Notes under the pieces: generated by a model
Database searches by the model: none
Seen by the model: only the letters and a program-made list of their open reading frames with translations
What the model was told of the DNA's origin: nothing
Origin: an uncultured Collinsella sp.
GTDB lineage: Bacteria > Actinomycetota > Coriobacteriia > Coriobacteriales > Coriobacteriaceae
Length of the DNA stretch: 8,283 nt
Direction of reading: 5' to 3'
Assembly (NCBI GenBank): GCA_900553705.1
Contig: USEK01000057.1
Coordinates: forward strand, 1-8,283
Part shown: piece by piece, positions 1 to 6,441 of the stretch
How positions within the stretch are numbered: position 1 is the first letter of the stretch
How the letters are laid out: every line of letters begins with the position of its first letter
Translations under genes and position numbers: made by a program

Positions 1-49
1 ACGAGATTCCTCTACGTCTCGTGGGCTCGGAGATGTGTATAAGAGACAG
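1..49. other. Illumina Nextera i7-side adapter (artefact)
   Basis: This is not biological sequence. Positions 1-7 are the end of the P7 primer (ACGAGAT), 8-15 are an 8-base i7 index (TCCTCTAC, which I remember as Nextera XT N712), 16-30 are the read-2 arm GTCTCGTGGGCTCGG and 31-49 are the 19-base Tn5 mosaic end finishing in AGAGACAG. Genomic sequence begins at 50. Translated on the minus strand in the frame of the adjoining gene, the adapter gives the well-known contaminant peptide CLLYTSPSPRD. Confidence 0.98.
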
Positions 50-1425
50 TCCCTAACGTCTTGCGCCGGCGCGGCGGGAGCCAAAATGTCCAGTCCTGCC
101 GCGGGATCGATCGCGGACACCGCCTCGGGCTCGGCAACGGCAGCGGTAACCGCGGCAGACTCATCATCCGCAGTGACAACGGGCGCAGGCTCGGGCTCAA
201 ACGTCGGCTCCTCGCCCTCCTCGTAATCGAGCGTGCAGGACTCGGGAAGCATTCCGAGCGCACGGATGGCATCCGAACCAAAGCGGATGTTGCCGGCGGC
301 ATTGCGATAGAGCCTGGGCTCGGGCTCGGCCGCGACAGGCTCCTCCGCCGGCTCGGCAGTGGGAACCTCGTCATTGAACTCTTCGGCCTGGACAGCCTGA
401 TTCTGATCCTCGGGCACGATGGCGCCAATCAGCGTCTCGTCGGCAGACGCACCCTCAAAGCCCTCGATCTGCTCGTCGAAAGCCTCGCCCTGTTCGGGCT
501 CGGTCTGAGCGTCGGGAGCAATCGGCTGACCGAACTCGTCCTCGGCGTAGGTAGGCTCTTCATACTCGATGGTGTTGCCGTAGTCGTTTTGCTGTTGGGC
601 CGCGGCATACTCCGCTGCTGCGCGCGCCATCTCCTCGGCACGACGCTTCTGCTCCCCAAAATAGGTATCGAACGGAACATCGTCGGGAAACTCGTTTTCG
701 CCCTGGAAGGGAGCAACGTTGTCCATAACGCCGAGCATAGCGGCGACAGAAGACTTGTTGCACACTGCGCCGGACGTATAGGGAAGCACAAAACGGTTAG
801 AAATGATGTTTGCCGCGTTGGCGAGCGCAACGAGGGAAGCGAGGATCGCGACAATCCACAGCAGAACCTTGAGCGCGCCGGGGAGCGGCAGGATACGCAA
901 GATGGCAACGGCAGCAGGGGCAATCGTGGCAACGGGCAACAGCTTGGCGATGAGCGCACGATACGAAGCATAGGGCTCGCGGGCGAGCAGCTCAGCACGG
1001 GGAGAGTCGTAGTGTGCGACAACGACCACCGGGCGGTTGCGCGGAGACGCGAGCGGGCCCGAGGCCTTGTGGTAGACGATGACATTTTGGCTCACGCCCG
1101 TCTTGCCCAGGCGCGAAACCACGGGGTGGCCCGTGCGCTCGAGCACGTAAAGAACGGCGCCGACAATGGCCAGCAAGGTGCCGACCAAGCCGATGCCGCC
1201 ACCGATGCCCATCAGCAGGGCGCCGGCAAACGCAAGAATACCGGTAACGGCAAATGCCAACCTGCTGGGCGCCGGGGCATTGAACTCCTGAACCTCGGGA
1301 TCAAAGCCGTGGTTGCGGAAGATCTGAGCGATATCCTCGGCAGCCAAGCGCTCTTCTTCGCTGCATGCCGGCGTGATGCCGGTGTTCTGCAGCAGGTGGT
1401 TAATATAGTTCTGGGTGTTCGCCAT
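50..1425 (-). CDS. Membrane protein with M28-peptidase-like core and long acidic linker (C-terminus missing)
   Basis: The reading frame starts at ATG 1425-1423, preceded by GGAG (7 bases upstream), and stays open to the contig edge. The real part is 458 complete residues. Residues 12-50 (acidic, then FRNHGFDPEVQEF) resemble the N-terminus of M28 zinc aminopeptidases. Predicted membrane helices lie at about 56-74, 78-95, 158-180 and 184-207. Between the two hairpins, PVVVVAHYDSPRAE (H138, D140) matches the M28 metal-binding H-x-D strand. After helix 4, SGAVCNKSSVAAML (218-231) aligns with the family G-A-x-D-N-x-S-G-V-A-A motif, but C222 replaces the bridging-metal Asp and S226 the Gly. An even number of helices before each core piece puts all soluble parts on one side of the membrane. 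From about 236 the protein is an acidic E/P/A/Q-rich, probably disordered segment with many EPEP units. The EE motif and the later metal ligands would lie beyond the contig end. M28 membership is moderately supported; activity is unproven and it may be an inactive homologue. Confidence 0.65.
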
Positions 1426-1494
1426 GTGCGCTCCACATCCATAATCCGACAAATAGGCCCAATGCATGCACATTAGAACCGTATATAGTCGAAA

Positions 1495-1500
1495 GTATAC
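1495..1500 (-). promoter_or_regulatory. Candidate -10 element for the M28-like gene
   Basis: On the minus strand these bases read GTATAC, and shifting by one gives TATACT (1499-1494), one mismatch from TATAAT. It lies about 70 bases upstream of the ATG. No good -35 hexamer is found at 16-18 bases further upstream, so the call rests on the -10 alone. Confidence 0.2.
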
Positions 1501-1535
1501 CCCGAGCGAGCGCAAACGACCGAATTCGGGCCATC

Positions 1536-1564
1536 TTAACGCCCCGAGCGGACAAGGATATAGC
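1536..1564 (+). promoter_or_regulatory. Candidate sigma70-type promoter for the WYL gene pair
   Basis: TTAACG (1536-1541) and TATAGC (1559-1564) are separated by 17 bases; each matches four of six consensus positions. Transcription would start near 1571 and leave a leader of about 50 bases. The second CCCCGAGCG repeat (1542-1550) lies inside the spacer, so a protein bound there would affect this promoter. The match is weak. Confidence 0.3.
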
Positions 1565-1623
1565 CTAATCTCCATATCGGACTAAAATCATGGCAGCAAA
1601 CCACCTTCTCATGCGAGGACTCT

Positions 1624-2646
1624 ATGACGGCAAGCGACGCGACCGCGACAATTAAAAAGGGGAATTCGGAGCCCAGTTTCGATAAAACGGCTCAGCGCAT
1701 CCTCAATCTTTTCTTTGTGCTCAACAGCTCCCCCGAACCGCTGACGACCGAGCAGATCGTCTTGAATTCTGACCTGGGATATGGCTCGGGCAATATCGAC
1801 TCGGATAAGCGCAAGTTTCGGCGCGATCGTGACAAACTGCTCGAACGCGGCATCTTAATCAAGGAGGTTCGCCCCGCCGGCGCGCAGGAGACCGAGGAAA
1901 GCTCATGGACAATCGACCGCGAGCACACGTTTGCGGCAGGCGGCCTCATCACCGCAGACGACGCCGATATCCTGCTCAACGCTATCGACCAGACAATAGC
2001 GGCCGGCTCATCCACTTTTGCCGCACCGCTTGCCGATATTCGCTCCAAGATTGCCTATCTCACCGGTAGGACGACGGTGGACGAAGCACCAATCCGCCGC
2101 TCTCCCACCGTCGATGCGGTATGGAGCGCCTTTGCCGAGCGATGCGCGCTGCGATTTTTATATCAGAACGGACGCGGTGAGCAAAAAGAGCGTACCGTCT
2201 GCGTCTACGGCATGTTCGAGCGCGAGGGCGTGGCGTACTTCTGCGGCCTCGACAATGCCACCGACGACATCAGGACATTCCGCTGCGACCGTATCGTTCG
2301 CGCTTGGCGTCCTTCGAAGGCCTACACCATCCCTGCGGACTTCAACCTCAACGACTACCTGTTCTTTGAATTCGATTTTGCCGACCGACCGCCCGTTGCA
2401 GCTACGTTCTCATTCGCCCCTCAGACGCAGATCGATATGATCAACGGTCTCACGCGCGGGCGAGGTAAGCTCGCACACACCGATGCGGGATGGATCTGGA
2501 CCGTTGACGTGCGCGACCTTGAAGCCGCCGCTTCATTTTGCATGACCCACGCCATGGACGGCATGAGGCCCATGGCCCCCAAATCGCTCAAGCAGGCGTG
2601 GAACCACCTCATTGAAAGGACGGTGCACGAGCATGCCCGTGCGTAA
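1624..2646 (+). CDS. WYL-domain transcriptional regulator, PafB-like
   Basis: This 340-residue protein starts at ATG 1624 with GAGGA four bases upstream; the nearby ATGs at 1590 and 1611 are out of frame. Residues about 20-80 form a winged-helix DNA-binding domain of the type that opens PafB proteins (KTAQRILNLFFVLN, then a recognition region with FRRDRDKLLERG at 65-76). Residues 100-150 are a helical linker. The WYL domain covers about 165-230 (RFLYQNGRGEQKER, GVAYFCGLD, FRCDRIVRAW); the signature W-Y-L is replaced by A-Y-F at 204-206, which is common in divergent members. A C-terminal WCX-like region (about 245-335) follows. In mycobacteria PafB and PafC act together as an activator of DNA-damage genes, and WYL domains are thought to sense a ligand or single-stranded DNA. 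The immediately overlapping second WYL gene supports a PafB/PafC pair. No proteasome gene is next to it here. The specific targets are unknown. Confidence 0.85.
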   Translation: MTASDATATIKKGNSEPSFDKTAQRILNLFFVLNSSPEPLTTEQIVLNSDLGYGSGNIDSDKRKFRRDRDKLLERGILIKEVRPAGAQETEESSWTIDREHTFAAGGLITADDADILLNAIDQTIAAGSSTFAAPLADIRSKIAYLTGRTTVDEAPIRRSPTVDAVWSAFAERCALRFLYQNGRGEQKERTVCVYGMFEREGVAYFCGLDNATDDIRTFRCDRIVRAWRPSKAYTIPADFNLNDYLFFEFDFADRPPVAATFSFAPQTQIDMINGLTRGRGKLAHTDAGWIWTVDVRDLEAAASFCMTHAMDGMRPMAPKSLKQAWNHLIERTVHEHARA

Positions 2647-3550
2647 ACTCACCAGCGAGCAGAGGCTCTCGCGCGCCATCGACATCATGGAGGCCCTCTA
2701 CGCCGCCGGCGAGAACGGCATGACTCGAAACGAGATTTGCAGTCGCTTTGACATCACGGGGGCGTCGCTCGACGAGATTCTCGAGATCGTCTCGACGCTC
2801 GCGGACCGAGAATCGGGCGCGCGCATCATCTGCGAATGCCACGGCGAGCGTGTGGTCCTCACCGGTGACGCCGGTCGTGTGCTACCGCTGCGCCTGAGTG
2901 CCGCCGAGGGCGCCGTGCTCAACCACGAGCTTGAATCGTTGGGGATCGAGCCGCAGACGGCGGCTCGGATTCGATTTGCTCTTCTACCCGAAGAGCTCGG
3001 CTATAACCAGCGCGTCTTTGACACCGTCAACCACGGGTCGCACTGGCAGCAGCTGAGCTGCGCCATTCAGGACGGCGTTCGCTGCCGTATCTCGTATCGC
3101 TCGATGGACGATGCACGGCCACGCGAGCGTCTGGTCGACCCCTTGCGCATTACGGCAAACGGCGACCAAACATACCTGATTGCCTGGGACATCGCAGTCG
3201 ATGAGCAGCGCACCTATCGCATGGATAAAATCGAGGGACTCGCCTTAACGGAAGACTCCGTCGTGCCTCACGCACCGGACGTTGCATCCCTCCACGATTC
3301 CCTTGCCCGGACGCAGCGCAGCGCAAAGCTCTTGATGCCATTCGATATGGCGGAGCATCTGGACTGGGCCGGCATCACCCTAATCAAGCGCAGCGGGACA
3401 GACATGGCAACGGTAACCGTACATTACGGCTCCGAGCGTTGGCTGCTGAGCCAGATAATCGCAGCGGGCGGAGCCATCCGCATCTTGGATGACCCCGCCC
3501 TGTCAAAGCGTCTGTGCGATATGGCAAAAACCCTCGTCTGTCCGCTTTAG
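2633..3550 (+). CDS. WYL-domain transcriptional regulator, PafC-like
   Basis: This 305-residue protein begins at ATG 2633, overlapping the end of the first WYL gene by 14 bases, so the two are probably translationally coupled. AAGGA (2616-2620) lies 12 bases upstream. In-frame TTG 2612 and GTG 2624 are possible but less likely starts. The N-terminus (about 5-80) is a winged-helix-like domain (AIDIMEALYAAGENGMTRNEICSRF). The WYL domain spans about 148-205: CRISYRSMD, ERLVDPLRIT, QTYLIAWD (Y181, L182) and RTYRMDKIEGL (R193, R196), which fits the family pattern with Thr in place of the Trp. A C-terminal extension (about 230-300) matches the usual WCX position. It probably acts with the preceding gene product as a PafBC-type DNA-binding pair. 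Its TAG stop overlaps the convergent dinG-type stop (bases TTAG, 3547-3550). Function by homology is good at family level; the regulon is not visible. Confidence 0.85.
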   Translation: MPVRKLTSEQRLSRAIDIMEALYAAGENGMTRNEICSRFDITGASLDEILEIVSTLADRESGARIICECHGERVVLTGDAGRVLPLRLSAAEGAVLNHELESLGIEPQTAARIRFALLPEELGYNQRVFDTVNHGSHWQQLSCAIQDGVRCRISYRSMDDARPRERLVDPLRITANGDQTYLIAWDIAVDEQRTYRMDKIEGLALTEDSVVPHAPDVASLHDSLARTQRSAKLLMPFDMAEHLDWAGITLIKRSGTDMATVTVHYGSERWLLSQIIAAGGAIRILDDPALSKRLCDMAKTLVCPL

Positions 3551-6441
3551 CGCCGCCGCTCGTGGCGTGCACGCCACAGCTGTAGATAGTGCCCAATCTG
3601 CGCCGATTCGATGCGCTGGTAGGAGCTCGTGGGCAGCGACGTTAAGAACTTCTTGCCATAGCCCTTCGTCACCAGGCGAGGATCCGCCAAGATCAGCACA
3701 CCGCTATCGGTCGACGAGCGAATCAAACGCCCCGCGGCCTGCTTAACCTCGAGCACCGCCTCGGGCAGCGAATAGCGCGCCCATGCGCGGTCTTCGCGCA
3801 GGTTGCGCTCGCACGAGAGCGGGTCCGTGGGGCTTGAGAACGGCAACTTGGGAATGATGACGCAGCGCAGCGTCTCGCCGCTGGCATCAAACCCCTCCCA
3901 GAAGGCCTTGAGCGCAAAAAGCGACGAGGTCGGTTCGTTGATAAACCGGTCGCGCAGGCGACGAGGAGATGAGTTGCGCTGCTGGCAGTTGAGCTCCAGA
4001 CCCGCACGGGCCATCTTGGGCTCAACGCGGGCGTATAGGTCCTCCATGTCGCGCCGATTGGTGAACAACGTGAGCACCGATCCGCCCATGGCAAGATGGG
4101 CGTCGACCAGTACGCGCTCGAGCGCCGAAAGATAGCCTTCGCGGTCGCGTGGATCGGGAATATCCCCAGCCACAACCACGGCCATATTCGAATCGAAGTC
4201 GTAGCTCGAGTCCAAGTGCAGCGATGACGACGTTGAAGCACCGATGCGATCAAGCCCGACAGCATGGTTGAAGTGCTCAAAGCTTTTGGACACCGTCATG
4301 GTCGCTGAGGCAAAGATAGCCGTGTGAACCTCGGGCAGCCACTCGGTTGCCAAGGCCTCGCCAATGTCGATGCGCTCCGCGGTCATTGACTCTCCGCCGG
4401 CACGCAGCCTGCGATTGACCTGCAGCGAATACACGTAGTGTTCATCGGTGCCATCAATGATGAGTTTGAGGTTCTCGGCCAGCTCGTGCAGGCGGCGCGA
4501 GATATCACCCAGGTCGACAACAACCTCGGGCTTGTCGACGGCGACGGCTTGCACCAGCGCGTCGACGCTCTTGTCAGCTTGTTCCAATGCGTCGATGGCA
4601 GCGTAGGCCGACTGTAAGAAATCATGCCAGTCGTCAGATTCGCGCAGCTCGGGGCCAATCCATAGATTGGCATTGTCATAACCCCCACGCGCACGGCGGC
4701 CGAGCTCGCGAACGCCATCGAACACGTCGGCGATTGCCATGCTCGCGCGGGCAACCGTCGACGTCGCCTTGGCAGTAAGGCCCAGATAGAGCGTAGAGCC
4801 CTCGGAGGTTGCCAAATCACGGGAAACCTGGCTTAGTGCGCCGGTGCTCGAGCCACCCAGGCGCTCGAACAGGACGCGTGATTCGTCCGCCGACACCACA
4901 CGCGCCCACTGACGGCGCGCCTCGCGCTCGATGGAATGGGCCTCGTCGATTACCCAATGACGAATCGGAGGCAAAATCCTGCCCTCGGCCGCGACGTTAC
5001 GGAACAGCAGGGAATGGTTGGTGACCACCACATCGGCATGCGCCGCACGACGGCGAGCACCGTGGACCAAACATTTATCAGGGAAAAACGGGCAGAGGCG
5101 ACGAGCACACTCGCGCGAGGCCGTCGTAAAGTCGGGACGGTTGACGCTGCGCCACCGAATGCCGAGCGAGTCGAGGTCGCCATCGGCTGATTGGCAGACG
5201 TACGCCATAATGACCGCGACCGCCGTGAGCGTGTCCGCCGGATCGCGCTTGGTGGTGATCTCGACCTGGCCGCGGCTCATGCGCTCGAGCTTGCGCAGGC
5301 ACGGATAGTGGTCATACCCCTTGAGAGCGCAAAATGACAGACCACCGTTCAGTTGCTCGGCAAGTTTTGGCAGCTCATGGTACATGAGCTGGTCGGCAAG
5401 ATTGTTCGATTTGGTCGCAATACCAACCGTGATGTTGTTACGGCGTGCTGCCTCGGCAAAAGGCACCAGATAGGCCATCGATTTGCCGACGCCTGTGCCC
5501 GCCTCAATTACACGATGAGTGCCCGTGACCAGCGCATCGCGGACCTCGAGCGCCATCGCGATCTGCTCATCACGCGGCTCGTAGGTGGGATACATGCGAT
5601 TGACCAGGCCACCTGGCGCATAGTCTGCCTCAATCTCCTCACGACTCGGCATCTTGAGTACCGGCAGTTCATCGGCGTCCACCCGATCGTCGGCGCGATC
5701 GGCCTTGAGAACGTCAGCACGAGCGGCGCTAAGAGAGAAGATAGAACCAGGGTTCTGCCCTGCCAAGAACGAGAAGATAGGACGATAGGACCAAGGCACG
5801 TCCGGATGCATGTCGGCTAGGCGCGCCATAAGGCCCTGGGGCAAGTCGGTGAGCGCCACGAGCAACACGCGCCATACGCCACACAGGGCGTCGACGTCGG
5901 CATTGGCACGGTGTGATACCGAGTCACAGCCAAACAGATCGGCCATAAAAGACAGCTTGTGAGAGGCCAGGCGCGGAAGCGCGATGCGCGACAGCGCCAG
6001 CGAATCGATCCAAATATCGCTCACGTTGACGCCGCCTTTGACCGACTCGATAAACGAGCGGTCGAACGTGGCGTTATGTGCGATCACCGGGCAGCCACCG
6101 ACAAAATCGGCGAGAGCGGCGACGGCCTCAACCGCCGACGGGGCATCTGCCACATCGGCATTTGTAATGCTCGTGAGCTCGGTAATCTCGGCGGGAATCA
6201 GCTGCTTGGGATGCACGAAGGTATCGAAGCGGTCGATGACCTCGCGGCCCGAAAGACGGGCCGCCGAGATCTCGATCAGTTCATTGTCCTGCACCGAAAG
6301 ACCCGTGGTCTCGGTATCGAGGACAATCACATCTTCCTCGATAAGGCCGAAGGACTGCGTTTTGGCGCGGTCGGCAAGCATGGCATAGGAGTCGATGACA
6401 AACTGCGGCGTTCCTGACGAAACCGCGTCCTCGATTAGCAT
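3547..6441 (-). CDS. dinG: DinG-family helicase with N-terminal DEDDh 3'-5' exonuclease domain
   Basis: This 964-residue fusion resembles the two-domain DinG of Firmicutes (about 900-930 residues). The exonuclease domain has VLDTETTGL (D42, E44), AHNATFDRSF (N123, D127) and HRANADVDA (H177, D182), the complete DEDDh set. The superfamily 2 helicase part has Walker A GTGVGKS (315-321), the DEAH box (499-502), SATMTVSKSFEHF, FWEGFDASGE and motif VI QAAGRLIR (901-908). Four cysteines, C381, C445, C450 and C457, have the spacing of the iron-sulfur cluster in E. coli DinG and XPD. Proteins of this type unwind or degrade damaged DNA and R-loop or fork structures. The ATG at 6441 lies inside the end of ddl (7-base overlap, no strong Shine-Dalgarno), suggesting coupled translation from one ddl-dinG transcript. 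About 35 residues precede the first exonuclease strand, so a later start such as Met21 cannot be excluded, but it lacks a Shine-Dalgarno as well. Confidence 0.93.
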   Translation of the reverse strand: MLIEDAVSSGTPQFVIDSYAMLADRAKTQSFGLIEEDVIVLDTETTGLSVQDNELIEISAARLSGREVIDRFDTFVHPKQLIPAEITELTSITNADVADAPSAVEAVAALADFVGGCPVIAHNATFDRSFIESVKGGVNVSDIWIDSLALSRIALPRLASHKLSFMADLFGCDSVSHRANADVDALCGVWRVLLVALTDLPQGLMARLADMHPDVPWSYRPIFSFLAGQNPGSIFSLSAARADVLKADRADDRVDADELPVLKMPSREEIEADYAPGGLVNRMYPTYEPRDEQIAMALEVRDALVTGTHRVIEAGTGVGKSMAYLVPFAEAARRNNITVGIATKSNNLADQLMYHELPKLAEQLNGGLSFCALKGYDHYPCLRKLERMSRGQVEITTKRDPADTLTAVAVIMAYVCQSADGDLDSLGIRWRSVNRPDFTTASRECARRLCPFFPDKCLVHGARRRAAHADVVVTNHSLLFRNVAAEGRILPPIRHWVIDEAHSIEREARRQWARVVSADESRVLFERLGGSSTGALSQVSRDLATSEGSTLYLGLTAKATSTVARASMAIADVFDGVRELGRRARGGYDNANLWIGPELRESDDWHDFLQSAYAAIDALEQADKSVDALVQAVAVDKPEVVVDLGDISRRLHELAENLKLIIDGTDEHYVYSLQVNRRLRAGGESMTAERIDIGEALATEWLPEVHTAIFASATMTVSKSFEHFNHAVGLDRIGASTSSSLHLDSSYDFDSNMAVVVAGDIPDPRDREGYLSALERVLVDAHLAMGGSVLTLFTNRRDMEDLYARVEPKMARAGLELNCQQRNSSPRRLRDRFINEPTSSLFALKAFWEGFDASGETLRCVIIPKLPFSSPTDPLSCERNLREDRAWARYSLPEAVLEVKQAAGRLIRSSTDSGVLILADPRLVTKGYGKKFLTSLPTSSYQRIESAQIGHYLQLWRARHERRR
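3562..3577. repeat. 16-base perfect palindrome at the convergent gene ends
   Basis: GTGGCGTGCACGCCAC is perfectly self-complementary and lies 11 bases after the PafC-like stop and within the last codons of dinG (encoding WRARH). As RNA it could form a 6-bp GC-rich stem with a TGCA loop. No T-run follows on either strand at the proper distance, so it is not a standard intrinsic terminator, although it could help 3'-end formation or pausing. Confidence 0.5.

Larger units (their letters stand above)
1426..1623. promoter_or_regulatory. Divergent intergenic region with candidate operators
   Basis: This 198-base stretch separates the minus-strand M28-like gene from the plus-strand WYL genes and must hold both promoters. 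Visible elements are a 9-base direct repeat CCCCGAGCG at 1500-1508 and 1542-1550, a perfect 10-base palindrome CCGAATTCGG at 1520-1529 midway between them, and two AT-rich inverted repeats (GTATA-N10-TATAC at 1481-1500; GATAT-N12-ATATC at 1557-1578). I see no small ORF with a convincing start and no structured RNA. Regulatory function is inferred from position and symmetry only. Confidence 0.45.

Noticed and set aside
1447..1453. TTGTCGG on the minus strand, like the first half of the PafBC-dependent promoter motif known from mycobacteria
   Set aside because: It lies only about 20 bases before the M28-like ATG, too close for a promoter, and no TAnnnT partner follows at the expected distance.
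61..1476. A 471-codon plus-strand ORF beginning MRRRGG opposite the M28-like gene
   Set aside because: It is the codon-aligned antisense of the M28-like frame. Its residues lack any recognisable motif, while the minus strand shows membrane helices and the HYD motif. Long antisense ORFs are expected at this GC content.
3490..3600. Intrinsic terminator between the convergent genes
   Set aside because: The only clear hairpin (3562-3577) has no adjoining T-run on either strand; the TTTTT read on the minus strand near 3527-3531 is some 30 bases away.
3723..4280. 185-codon minus-strand ORF and several others inside dinG in alternative frames
   Set aside because: They lie wholly within dinG, which carries continuous helicase motifs, and they are rich in Arg, Ser and Pro as expected of frame shadows.
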